Source: Anas platyrhynchos
Taxonomy: Eukaryota > Chordata > Aves > Anseriformes > Anatidae
DNA: 64,000 nt
Direction: 5' to 3'
Assembly (NCBI RefSeq): GCF_047663525.1
Contig: NC_092597.1
Location: forward strand, 24,948,501 to 25,012,500
Positions 1 to 19,920 of the stretch are shown here, in pieces; position 1 is the first letter of the stretch, and each line of letters opens with the position of its first letter. Position numbers and translations under genes: made by a program. The notes below the pieces were generated by a model, which saw only the letters and a program-made list of their open reading frames with translations, was not told the origin of the DNA and did not search any database.

Positions 1-89
1 GCCTCTTCTCCATCTCGAAAAATCTTCAAGGTGGGATATCCACTGACTCCATACTTGTTACAGGTGTTTGAGTTTGCTGTACAGTCAAC
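1..89 (-). CDS. PDIA3: PDIA3 coding exon 3 (partial)
   Basis: Acceptor AG is at 91-90. The exon reads [20 protein letters not shown] and then LKIFRDGEE, the conserved beta-strand and cis-Pro region of the first thioredoxin domain. It is cut by the left edge of the window. Confidence 0.95.
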
Positions 90-1395
90 CTAAAGGAATA
101 GAAATATTGCTGCTGAGCGACCTAGCAACCCGTATACCCAAACAAAAGCAGCTTTGCCATTACCCACACCATCAGACATAAATTGCAAGTTTGATGGCTA
201 GAAAGCTCTCACATGCTTTTAATCAAGGCTAGATTCCTTCCACACAAAATGTAAGGATCTGAAAAGCATCTATGTGACTCACATGTAGAAGATTAGAACC
301 CAGGCCTAGCACCCAACCAAGTGGTCCAACTGGTCCAGAAATCAGTAACAGGAAGGATGTAACGGGTGTAACAGCACAGATTTAATGGAAGACCCAGAAA
401 AATATTTGAGGAAATACTGGGAAGATCAAATAGCTGTGTGTTTGACATGACCACATGCAAAAAAATCCTAGAAAGAGTAGATTCTTGCAATCAATGACAG
501 GCTTAACAGGAATTGGCCATTCTTAGCACATTACCAACCCTAAAGGTTCCTGCCATGCCTGAAGCAAACAGGAGCCCACAGCACTTCCCACAAAGGAACA
601 GGAAAACCCTCATTTATCAAAACCATGCAAGTTTTCTGGCAGAACACTCTTGAACAACGTCCCTTACTTTGTAAGTCACGGGACAACACCGTGACTACGC
701 TGCACACTAATTTTTGGACTAGGCGCATGCAGCTCACAGGTTCCTTCCTCCCAGCCTGGGAGGGCCCTCTCTCAGGCAGCGCTGCACTCCCATTTCACGC
801 TCTGTGGGCCAACGGAACGGGTCCCTGCCCTCACAGGCGTTGGCTTCCAGCCCTCTCCCCGGTGCTCGAGCCCTCGAAGAGGAGCAGCCTGGCGGGGCTC
901 CGAAGAGCCACGGAAGGCCAGGCACGCGCATGGGCGGAGGCTGCCGGAGGGCTGCACCCCCGACGCCTCGACCTGACCAAAGTCTGCCCGGGAGCCTCCC
1001 GCGGGTCAGCGCCCCCGGCCGAGCGCCCACCTTGACGAGCGGCACGATGCCCTTCAGCCGGGTCGCCGCCGACTCGTACTCCGGCGCCAGCCGCTTGCAG
1101 TGCCCGCACCTGGGAAGACGGAGGGGTTAGGCCCGCCGGGAAGCCCCCGCCCGCCCCGCCCCGCCCCCGCCCGGGCCCTCCCGCCCCCGCCGGGCACCCC
1201 CCGGGCCCCGCCGCCCCCCGCCCCTCACCAGGGCGCGAAGAACTCCACGAGCACCAGCCCCGGGCGCTCGGCCAGGCCGCTCTCGAAATCGGCGTCGCTC
1301 AGCTCCACCACGTCGGAGGCGCGGCCGGGCCGGGCGGCGAGGGCGAGGAGCAGCAGCAGCAGCAGCGCGGCGGGCGGCGGCCGGGGCGCGGACAT
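1..1395 (-). CDS. PDIA3: PDIA3 (ERp57/GRP58) protein disulfide isomerase, 5' part, truncated by window edge
   Basis: Thiol-disulfide oxidoreductase of the ER lumen. The family oxidises and isomerises disulfides in glycoproteins with calnexin/calreticulin and helps load MHC class I. Three coding exons are seen on the minus strand: 1229-1395, 1031-1109 and 1-89 (partial), joining in frame to 111 codons plus 2 nt. The protein starts MSAPRPPP, followed by a leucine run and a signal peptide ending near GRA (about residue 26). The first thioredoxin domain follows: [15 protein letters not shown], and the CGHC active site at residues 57-60, split by the first intron inside the preceding Trp codon. 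Then come LAPEYE-type helix residues and [17 protein letters not shown], with the cis-Pro. The start is chosen for its GCCGCC-ATG context and fit to the family. The rest of the a, b, b' and a' domains lie beyond the left edge. CKMT1 is the upstream tandem neighbour. Confidence 0.96.
90..1030 (-). other. PDIA3: PDIA3 intron 2
   Basis: A 941-bp intron between coding exons 2 and 3. The promoter-proximal end (from about 780) is GC-rich and belongs to the CpG island. The rest is ordinary AT-richer sequence. I see no further gene or repeat in it. Confidence 0.85.
1031..1109 (-). CDS. PDIA3: PDIA3 coding exon 2
   Basis: Acceptor AG is at 1111-1110. The first base completes the Trp codon, then [13 protein letters not shown].. 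follows, with both redox cysteines. The exon ends in PLVK before a GTGGGC donor at 1030. At 79 nt it brings the message to codon 82, phase 0. The preceding intron is only 119 nt. Confidence 0.95.
1229..1395 (-). CDS. PDIA3: PDIA3 coding exon 1
   Basis: ATG is read at 1395-1393. The exon encodes the signal peptide and the start of the first thioredoxin fold, up to the Trp of the active-site loop. It ends with TG of the Trp codon before a GTGAGG donor at 1228-1223. Length is 167 nt. Confidence 0.95.
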
Positions 1396-1501
1396 GGCGG
1401 CGGCCGGGGCTGGGCTGCGCTCCCTGCTCGGCGGCGGCGGCGGAGGAACAGGCGCCGGGGGCCGCGGACCGGAAGTCCCGCCTCGCCAGCCGGATCTGCC
1501 G

Positions 1502-1520
1502 TGTGGCAGCTCCCGATTGG
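1502..1520 (-). promoter_or_regulatory. ER stress response element-like CCAAT-N9-CCACA
   Basis: On the minus strand, which is the PDIA3 sense strand, CCAAT (1520-1516) is followed by nine bases and CCACA (1506-1502). The established ERSE consensus is CCAAT-N9-CCACG, so spacing is exact with one mismatch in the last base. It lies about 110 bp upstream of the PDIA3 ATG, a typical ERSE position. NF-Y would bind CCAAT and ATF6/XBP1 the second half; that binding is inferred. Confidence 0.65.
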
Positions 1521-1530
1521 GCGCCGTGCC

Positions 1531-1538
1531 ACACGTCA
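1531..1538 (-). promoter_or_regulatory. TGACGTGT, UPRE/CRE-like bZIP site
   Basis: Minus-strand TGACGTGT lies 10 bp upstream of the ERSE-like CCAAT. It has the TGACGTG core recognised by ATF6/XBP1 and related bZIP factors. A second CCAAT lies on the plus strand at 1551-1555. Confidence 0.5.
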
Positions 1539-1699
1539 CGCCAGCCGCGGCCAATGGGCTGCGGCGCGGGGCCGTTGGGGAGCTGCGGCGGCCCCGCCCC
1601 GGCCGCGGGGTCTCCGAGGGGGCGGGGCCTCGACGGGAGCGGGGCCGGGGGCGGGGCCTGGGCAGTCCCCGCCCACCCCGGTGCGGCCGCGCAGGGAGC

Positions 1700-3574
1700 G
1701 CCCCCTGGGGCTCCGGCCGTGCCGGGCGCCGGTGGCGGGTCGGGGCCGCGGTGGCGGGCAGGGGTGGCGGGCGTGGGGGACTCGGCTCCGTGAACGGCCG
1801 CGGGAGGCGCTGCGGCGCCTTCGGAGCCCGGTGCTGCCGCCGAGCAGCCCTGCCGGTGAGCCGAGGGCAGCGCTCCCGGCCCCCGGCACCGAGGTGCTCG
1901 CAGCCGGCCCCGGCCTCTCCCAGCCCCGGGGGCGCCGCGCTGATTTGCGCCGCTCGGCCGCCGGGCGGGAGCGCGGCCCTGGCTGCCGGACCGCCCGCGG
2001 AGCTGCCCGGTGCCCCCGGCAGCCCTGAGCCGCGGGGGGAGCGGGGGGAGCCGCCTGCCGCCTTACTGCGGGGCCGGCAGGAGGCGCCGCCGCCCTTGTC
2101 GAGGGCTCCCCGGGACCGCCGGGCGCCGTGCGGCGGAGGGGGCCGGCGCCGAGCCCAGGAGGAGGTCGAGCCCCCTCCGCCTCCCCTCGGCCGCACAGAG
2201 GACGAGTGGCCGGGCTGGAGCCGGACACCGCGGGCAGCCCTGCGGCAGCCAGGCCTCGCCCGCCGGTCCCTCCTTGGCTGTGCTCGGGGCAGCCCCGACG
2301 GTCCCGGTGCAAGGTGAGGCCGGGCCGGTCTCGTCCTTGCCAGGCGCAGGTAGCGGTCGGGTCGCAGAAGGGGATCGGGTGATCCCCGGCGGCTGCTTCT
2401 GCCCCCGCTTCGCGTCTCCCGGATCGTCCGCACGGCGCGGCCGAGCCCCCGCCACCGCCGGCTCCCGGCGCGGAGGCTGCCGCGGAGCACGGGGATGGGG
2501 GGGGCTCCCCGGCCCCGCGTCGGGCTGGGGCTGCTGCTGCTGCGGGCTCCCGGTGCCGGCGAGTGAGCGCAGACCGCGCTGAGACGGGGCCGTGCCCGGG
2601 ACCCGTCCCGCACCACCGCCCCCTGTCCCGCGTGGGAGCCCCTCCCCTGGTGCTGGGCGTGAAGGGCCGGGCGGGCCCCACGCTGTGTGTGCGGGCGGCT
2701 CTGGGAACGTGCGTGGTGACGGGGGGGGGAGGGGGAGAACACGGCACGGGGGCGGCACGGACACGGTCCCACGTGTAGCTCCGCGCGGGGGGCGCGACCT
2801 CCGGGCAAGGCTGCAGCCCAGCCGCCCAGCTCGGCCCCTCCTGCCCTGCGGGAGCTGTCCCGGGACGGAACGGCTCCGTGCCCCGACACCTCGCGGCCGT
2901 CTCGAAGCCCCGGGCCCGGCCGCTATCGCAGGGCGCCGTCCCCGTCGTCCCACGAGCCGGAGCTCCCCCCCCGTCGTCCCACGGGCCCCGGGCAGTGCCC
3001 GCCAGAGGCCGCGGGCGTCCCGTGGGTGGCGAGCTCAGGGACTGCCGCGGCCCGCTCCCTGCCCAGAGCTGTGTGCAGTGTGCGTGTGTGCGAGCACTGT
3101 GAAGGGCTCACAGCAGCAGCACGGATGGGAGCCCTTTCCATGGAGTGCCAGGACTGACACGCTCTGCTCTGAAAGCACTTCCCTGCAGGCAGGAACAGAG
3201 CTGGGCTCCGCTCTGGTTTCACCTTTGTTCTCCTCTGCCTGCCCCAGAGCTTTCTGTGAGCATCCCTCTACCAAAGTGCTGATGGGAACCCGGCTCTGCC
3301 TGCAGTGCCACGAGCTCCTTTTTGCAGCTCATCCTGTCCCAGCAGTTCTTGGCAGCCTGCTGCTCCCCAGCTCCCTTCCCACATGCAGCCCCTCACAGCC
3401 CCCAGACCCGGGCAGCCCCAGAGGCCCCTCAGGCTTGTTCCCCAGGGCAGTGGTGGCACAGAGAAAGCTCAAGGAAGGTGAAGCTCCTTGAGGAAGGTGA
3501 AGATTTGTCTGGGTGCCTCTCTGCAGGCACAGGGCTGGGTGTGCCGTGGGGCTCGAGTAAGGAGCAGACCGAGA
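1700..3574. other. Intergenic DNA between the CKMT1 3' end and PDIA3 promoter
   Basis: GC-rich up to about 3080, then ordinary. Long open frames here lack homology-like features and follow from the lack of A/T-rich stop codons. I see no STRC, CATSPER2 or other exon, no repeat family and no tRNA. Confidence 0.7.
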
Positions 3575-3593
3575 CGTAGCTACAGCAGCGCAC

Positions 3594-3599
3594 ATTTAT
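3594..3599 (-). terminator. Possible CKMT1 poly(A) signal (CATAAA)
   Basis: The minus strand reads CATAAATG about 115 nt downstream of the CKMT1 stop. CATAAA is a known variant hexamer. No canonical AATAAA is visible between the stop and this point, so the transcript probably ends near 3570-3580. Confidence 0.45.
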
Positions 3600-3713
3600 G
3601 GGGTCGGGCCTGGCGCGTCGTGGGTAACAACGCAGCGACATGCTGGGCACAGCGATGGTGTAAGCTACAGCGGGAAGCTGGGTCCTGCAGGGCTGGCGCT
3701 GCCGTGGTCCAGC

Positions 3714-13668
<9,955 letters not shown>

Positions 13669-14559
13669 CGCGGAGCGGCGGCGCGGCGGAGCGAGCGCGG
13701 CGGGGGCCGGGCGGAGAACGTGATGGGAATGGGAACGGCGGCGGCGGCGGCGGCGGGAGGGTGCGCGGGGGGCGGGGAGCCGGCGGCACGGGGGGGGCCG
13801 CGACGGCACCGCCACCTGCTCGGGACGCCCCGCCCCGCCCCGGGGCCGCCGCCGCCGCCTTCAGCACCAAGCGCCGGACAGCGCCGGCGGGGCCGCGAGC
13901 CCGACCCGCCCTGGCCCCGGGCCCGGGCCCCGGGCCCCGGTCTCCGGGCCCCGAGCCCCGAGCCCTGGGCTCGGGCCCCTCGCTCCGGACCCCTCGGCCC
14001 GGACCCCTCGCCCCGCACCCTCCGCCGCAGGCGGGCACGGCGCAGCGCGGCGAAGCCCGAACTGAGAGGGTGCGGCCGGGGCAAAGTCCGCGCACCTGCA
14101 GCCGGCGGCGGCGGGGTGCGGATGCCGGGACGCGGCGCCCCGACGGCCCGGTGTCGGGACGGGATGCGTGCCGGGGCGGGCGGGAGGGCCGGCCGTGAGG
14201 GGAGGGGGGACTGGCACCGTGGCGCCCCGCGCCGCTGCCCGAGGCCGGGCATCCCCCTCCGCTGCCCTCGCACGTCGGGTGCGGCCGGGCCGGGGCAGCC
14301 GCGGGGCTTGGAGTGCGCGCCTCGGGCCGCCCCGCGCTCCGCCGCCGCGGACCCCGCGGGCCGGCAGCCCTGCGGGCCGTGCCCATGCCGCGCCGCCCGC
14401 CCGCTCCGGGCCCGCCCCGCCTCGCGGCGCGGGGCTCGCGGGCCCGGCCCGGCCCGGCGGGTCGCGGTTGCCGCGGTAACGCGAGGCTCGCGCAGCGCCG
14501 CCCGTCGCCGCCAGGGGCCGCTGCGCCGCGGCCGGCCGGCCCCGCCCCCCCCCGCGCCG

Positions 14560-14595
14560 ATTGGCCACCGCCGGCCGTCAGCAGCTCGCGATTGG
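14560..14595 (-). promoter_or_regulatory. Paired inverted CCAAT boxes, 31 bp apart
   Basis: ATTGG occurs at 14560-14564 and 14591-14595, read as CCAAT on the minus strand. The 31-bp spacing is about three helical turns, an arrangement typical of cooperating NF-Y sites in TATA-less promoters. They lie between the two divergent genes, so they could serve either. Confidence 0.55.
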
Positions 14596-14599
14596 CCGC

Positions 14600-14639
14600 C
14601 GGCCGCGCCGGCCGCGCAGGGTGCGCTCGGAGGCCGCAG
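14600..14639 (+). other. PPIP5K1: Possible PPIP5K1 non-coding exon 1 end
   Basis: GCAG|GTGAGC at 14636-14645 is a near-consensus donor just downstream of the CCAAT pair. The PPIP5K1 start codon is in a downstream exon, so a 5' UTR exon is needed somewhere here. The transcription start, and so the exon start, is not visible. The stated left end is arbitrary. Confidence 0.35.
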
Positions 14640-15299
14640 GTGAGCGGGGGGAAATGGCGGCACCCGGCGGGGCGCCCCCTGCCGCCGCCCCCCTCCCCTC
14701 CCCTCCCGTCCCCTCCCGCCGGGCGGCCCCGCTGCGGGCTGCGCGGCCGGGACGGGACGGGGCGGGGCGCGGTGCGGTGCGGTGGGGGCGCCGCTGCCGG
14801 GCGCATGGGGGTAGCGGCGGGGGGCGGCGGGTAGGCGGGTGGGCAGCCGGGCAGCCGGGTGGGTGTCGCGGCCGCCGCTCGGCGCGGGCTCGGCCGCCGT
14901 CCCGGCTCCCCGCGGCCCCCCCTCGGCGGCCGAGCGCGGCGCGGCCCTGCGGGGGGGAACGGGCGGAGCGGGCCGGGCCTCGCCCCCCGTGCCCCGGCGG
15001 GCCGGGCGCTGGCTCCGAGCGTCCCTCCGGTGGCGCGGGCCCTGCGGCGGGGCCGTCGGTGCGCGGTCGCGGCGGGGCTCCGCAGCCCGGCCTCGTGGCC
15101 AGGCTCTGCCCCCGCGCGCCAGGCCCCGGCCGCGCCGTTCCCCCGCCGTGCTGCGGGGCGGCCCCGGCCCCGCCTGGGCCTGCGGGGGAAGCGGCGGCCT
15201 CGCGCCCGGGGCGAGGACGGGGTAAGGCGGGTGGGGAGAAAGGAGCGGTACGTGGTAACGTGTCCGCAGGCGGTACGCGAATACACCAAGGCTAACGAA

Positions 15300-15499
15300 C
15301 ACAACAAGCGGCGTTGTAAAAGTTCAAACATCTTTATCTTGTTCATAATCTTCTTTACAAAAAAAACGAAATACTATTTTATGTGTAAAATTGCTAATAA
15401 ATCTAATAAACAGTTACAGGCTCAGAAATTCTGATGCTGTAAAGCTTCACACTTAACAATCTCATAAATCTTGTAAAAAAAAAAAAAAAAAAAAAAAAA
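15300..15499 (+). repeat. Possible retrocopy 3' end: A/T-rich block with AATAAA and A25 tail
   Basis: An abrupt change from CpG island to A/T-rich sequence at about 15300. AATAAA is at 15396-15401 and 15405-15410, CATAAA near 15463, then an unbroken A run at 15475-15499. This looks like the 3' end of a retroposed transcript. No clear target-site duplication is visible and the parent gene is not recognised. Confidence 0.35.
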
Positions 15500-17682
15500 G
15501 CACATAAAACAATTTCGTAAGCCGAGAGTGGATCTTACTCCTGCATTTGCTATGTGAACAATGCAACAGCTGCTCAAATGTAGGGGAGATGAGCCAACAG
15601 GTTTTTGCTAAGCTCGAAAGCAGAGGTATTGAGAAGGAGCTCCCAGTCAGGAAACGTGTTTTAACCATTGCTGCACTCTCTGGGCTTGAAGCTGTTGATA
15701 GATTTGCAGTTACTGACAGTGCTGCTCAAACAGGCAGAACAGTATGTTTAGAAGCATGACTTCAGCTGCCTGATTTTGAAGACATTGAACTTCTTTGTTA
15801 ATAAAACATGGAAATTTTTCTTTAATACACCAAGTACAAATAGCTTTTAATTATTAACTCTGAAATAGGTATGTGGTTTCCTTTTTCTGAAGCAATTAAG
15901 AGTTTGTGGCTTGATTTTTGATAAGAGTATGGCTTTCACCTTTTGTATGTAAGTGTGTAATTAACCTTAATACAAATAGACCTTGTGACAATGGAAATGA
16001 CCCCTTTGGCAAAATTACTTCACTGATCATACATTCAGGGTGAAGGCATAAGCTTTTTTTTTTATTTTTTTAAAGTGTCAGCTATGTGCATTCTTAAAGG
16101 TTGTCATATGTCAGGTACTTGACCTTGCTTAAGTCAGGTGGGGGTTCTGTAAACTCAGTTATCCTCACAGCCTGGTTGCGTGCAGTGGTATCATGCACTG
16201 CTTTGATCTCCGCTCTGCTGCTTCCCCCAGGCTCCCTGGGGTGCAGAAGCCTCTCCCAGCCACCTGTGGCTGCTGCCACCAGTGATGTGACTGGTCTTCA
16301 TTGGTCACTGTGTGCCAAAACCACGGCAGTCCTTGTCCTTTGGCTCTCTGCTGTAGAGACTGTGCTGTCAAGTGCTGCTTCTGCAACTATAACAGGTTTT
16401 GTTTTAAAAACAGACGAACAAAAACCAAACTAATCAATCAAAAAGAACACCCCTCCCACATAGTTTTCCGTTGTTAATGCCATGCTGGGTGTGAAGTTAA
16501 TGCAAGATATGATCATCCTTTCTGCACTTAAATTTCTGGTACTTCAGAAGTTGGGCACAAAGAATAAATCTCTATGCTGTGAACGTCCTTATCAGAACAC
16601 CACCAGATTCATCTGCTGGGGAACCTGGAAACAACTTACATCTCGTTTCTTATCACTAACTCAAGGTAGTCCAGAGAGCTGAATTAGTCCCAGAACACTG
16701 AGAGGCAAAGTTTAAATCTCAGTTCCGGGTTGTGTGTCAGCAGTTTCTGCTTGCCGTTAGGTGATTACATTAACCTTTGGTATGACTGTAGCAGATCGTA
16801 GCTGTCCTTGGAGGAGAGTGCAAGGATGTCTTTAGCTGGAGTGGCTGGTACGTACTTCCTCATGTATTTGTGATGGGATGAGCATGAATATTTCAAAATA
16901 AGAACCATGCTTAACTTGCGTGTGTGTGCCATTGTCGTGTCAAGGCTTTTGATTCTCTTGGATGGTACAGCCAGCAGCATTAACGCTTAATTTTCTTGCT
17001 GTGATTTGTGGAAGGTGAGAGACCAGTAGTACCCTTAGCAAGTGGGAGCTGGTCTGAATGTACGGGCTGTAGGAGCAGTTAGCCCGGGGAGCAGTGAGAG
17101 TGATGTAGAACCACCAGACACCTGTGTGAGAAGCAGACATCCCGTACTGCCAGGATCTCTCACAGCGCTAGGTTTGAAGAAAAAAAGCGGCAGGGAGGAT
17201 GTCGGCTGAGCACCGTACAGGAACCTTGCTAGTACTGTTTCTGTAACAGGCGTTGCTCTCCTCCTGTCCTATAAACTCTTTGATATCCCAGCTCTAGAGC
17301 TGATTCAGGCATGGTGGCAAATCCTCATGTAATCAGTCTGTTACATGAGAATGGTACTTCGCTTGCCTGTTTAACAGCAGCAATCTGTCCAAATTTTGCG
17401 TACCTTAGTTATGCTGTTTCATCAAGTGACTGTAGCCTTGGTTGGTAGAAAGCCAGTCAGAGAAGGGATATGCTTTAAACAGAAACTTGGAAAAGGTTTT
17501 GCTTATACCATGTTCCTGTCCTCTCACCAGAAACAACCTGAGATAACGAGGTTTATCCCATTAACACCAAGGGGATGGTGGATGTATCAGTGGCCTTTGG
17601 CCTCATTGAGGCTCAGGGTTTTCACTTATTTTTAGTATGGCATGTCATAGCCTCCAGAAATAGTTGCAGAGCAAAGTAGAAG

Positions 17683-17702
17683 TTTTTTTTTTTTTTTTTT
17701 TT
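17683..17702 (+). repeat. T20 run
   Basis: Uninterrupted T run in the PPIP5K1 5' intron, followed closely by a second shorter T run. Confidence 0.9.
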
Positions 17703-19751
17703 ACTATTTTTTTTTCTCTGGGACAGAAGCAGGAATGTAGAGAACCTGTTGCTTTCTTAGTTCTTAGGCCAAAGGTTTTCCTGCTGCTTGGTCTATTTTT
17801 CCTCCAGGAGGGAGGGGAGAGTATGCGATTGGTGCAAACGGTCCTCCTCCCCTTCTTGCATGGCTTACTTCAGTAAGTCATCGGCCACCACGCTGATAGT
17901 GAACTTGCTAAGGTCTTACTCCACTCTGGCATGCTGAGGCAGCAGGGCCAAGGAACAGAAACGGTTCCTGAGTATGTTGGGAATCCTCCTCTTGTCCTTG
18001 TGTGGAAGTAGCAGGATTACACGGCACACACGGTAGAAATGCCTGTGTGGCCCGGTCTGCCTGTACCGTTGCTACTGCCAGCAGAGAGCATGAGGTGGGT
18101 TAAAGCTTTAACTCTCGCTGATCTGGATGCTCGTGTGTTGGGTGTGCCCCGTGCCTCACGCAGCACATAGGAGCAGGCGGCACTGGCCTTTGTGCACCGG
18201 TGTGAGTTGGGCTTGCTGTGTCTTCTGCTGGCCTGGGCTCCCCTGGCAGACCTGGTGCACGAATTGACAGTCTTGCTGTCAGGCCTGCGCCTCGTGGCGT
18301 GGCTTTGGGCACTTGTCTGGCACGCTTCTGCTCCAGTGCTTTCTGTGAGTGCCCAGCTCTTACCTCTCCTGTCCTTTCTGGGAGTCTGCAGCCTTTCTGC
18401 ATGGAGGCACACCGTAGTTTTATCCATGTTTCCCCGGGGATTTCAGAGGCAGCTGCATTGCCCTCTGTATGTTTGTTTCTTTTGGCTGTTCCCACCCTGC
18501 TCGAGTGGATGAAGTCAGTCTCCCTCCTTTGTTCTCGGTGAGGGGATTTGCACCTACCATGAAACTGTGCTGGCAGCAGGCAGGTGGCGTTTGGGTGCAT
18601 CTCCTCTGTTTTGTGAGGAGCTGTCAGGGAGGACTGGGAATCCGGTTGTACGTGGCGGTACGTTCTCCCGTGATATGCTGGCTCTGAGGCCAGGCGTGCC
18701 TCAGAAGAGGAAGTGCAGTGACTGTCAGCCTGGGAGAGGGTGCAGATCACGTGAGAGTACAAGAAGCAGCGGTGGAGCGTGCGTTTGTAGGAAATATTAG
18801 CATGAGGTGTTTACAAAGTCATCTTCTTGAGGTTGCACTTCCTGTACTGGTTTTGGCTGGGATAGAGGGAGGAAAGCTTTTCGCCATGGGGAAACCAAAG
18901 TAAAGGGCAACCACTTGACATTTGTGTGCACAGCTATGGACAGAGCTGAACAGTTGTGTCCTTGCTCTGTACAGGTCATGCATACTGTACATTCAACAAG
19001 TTGCTTGTGTGGCTCACAGTGCTGCTCCTGTAGGCGATTGTGCAAGATGTGCTCATTTCCTAGTGTTTATAAAGAACGGCTTGTATCTGGATAACCAGAC
19101 TCCATGGTCAAACAGTAAATCAGAGCCAAGCTTGCAAAACGTAAAAAGTCCTGACCTGCAAGCTGCTGCTTCTTTTGTGTCCTCTTTACCTGCCAGAGTT
19201 GTCAGTCCTTCCTTTTCCCTTCTTCCCTGCAAACTCATATGTCTTTCAAACTGTTCTCTCTGTTACTTTAGGTCTTCTTGAGCTAGAAGGATGAAAATTG
19301 GCAATTGGAAAGTCACCGTCACTCTCCTAAGCTTCCTCCTAACTTCTGAGTCCCAGTTTGGGTGTACAAGGCTGCGAGCAAGTCCCATTCCATGATTTAA
19401 ACAGAGGCTTGGAGCATGCATCATTGTAAGGTTTAAATTATTTCAGCGCTAGCAGCAACACTGTCCCTTTCCCAGCTGGTGCAAAAGGGCTCATTGCACA
19501 ATGGAGCTACCTATCTAAAATGGTTCTGGGTCCTGGATCCCCTCCCACCCTGAGGGTCTCTTCCCGCATACCTCTGCCTAGAGGCTCTCTTCATCTCACC
19601 TGCTCCCCCTGTTTGTCCTGGGCAGCGTGTCCCCGGACATGTTCACTCTAGCTCAGTCCCTGCCCTGCCCACCCTCACCTGCTCCCAGTGGCATCAGCCC
19701 TGGCTCAGGCCCTTCTTTACCACTTTTTGCGCACTGTGATTCCAGAGCGGG

Positions 19752-19799
19752 ATGGTCGGCCACCGAAGCTGCCATGTCGTCCCTGACGACCTCCAGTGA
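19752..19799 (+). other. Overlapping upstream ORF at the PPIP5K1 start
   Basis: ATG at 19752 (GCGGG-ATG-G; G at -3 and +4) opens a 15-codon frame that ends with TGA at 19797-19799, past the main ATG at 19774 and out of frame with it. It would be in the mRNA whichever of the two visible acceptors is used. Confidence 0.5.
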
Positions 19800-19920
19800 G
19801 GGAGAGAGCTCCACTCCCAGGTTTGTTGTCGGTTCCAGGGATGATGAGACAGACTTTCTGGAATCAAACATGAAGATGGATGAAACCGATTTCTTTGAAG
19901 ATGATGAAGAGGAGGAGTCG
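19774..19920 (+). CDS. PPIP5K1: PPIP5K1 coding exon 1
   Basis: Residues 1-49, [14 protein letters not shown] through an acidic DEEEES end, before a GTAAGG donor. The acidic, Ser-rich leader precedes the kinase domain. The 5' exon border is uncertain (acceptor ending at 19624 or 19745). An in-frame ATG at 19639 would add 45 residues if the earlier acceptor is used. Confidence 0.9.

Larger units (their letters stand above)
780..3080. promoter_or_regulatory. CpG island over the PDIA3 promoter and first exons
   Basis: Sequence is very rich in G, C and CpG from about 780 to 3080, covering PDIA3 exons 1-2, its upstream region and part of the intergenic DNA. Several GC boxes (GGGGCGGGG type) lie at about 1585-1665. 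No TATA box is seen upstream of the PDIA3 start. This fits a TATA-less housekeeping promoter. Borders are by eye. Confidence 0.8.
14640..19745 (+). other. PPIP5K1: PPIP5K1 5' intron region
   Basis: About 5 kb between the CpG island and the first coding exon. Contains an A/T-rich block ending in a 25-base A run (15300-15499) and a 20-base T run (17683-17702). Possible acceptors for the first coding exon are the AGs ending at 19624 and 19745. The region at 18000-18720 is GC-richer with antisense open frames I do not believe are coding. Confidence 0.65.

Noticed and set aside
1100..2317. Plus-strand 405-codon frame over the PDIA3 promoter
   Set aside because: Antisense shadow of exon 1 and the CpG island. 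Composition-driven, with no recognisable domain.
1225..2889. Minus-strand 554-codon frame ending in the PDIA3 signal peptide
   Set aside because: Only the last 55 codons (from 1395) match PDIA3. The upstream part is GC-rich promoter read through without stops.
15520..15534. 15-base match (AAGCCGAGAGTGGAT) shared with about 34328-34342
   Set aside because: A few such matches are expected by chance in 64 kb, and the flanks do not align.
18017..18762. Minus-strand frames of 136 and 220 codons in the PPIP5K1 5' intron
   Set aside because: Overlapping frames with biased, featureless composition, no nearby promoter and no recognisable homology. Probably chance in a locally GC-richer patch.
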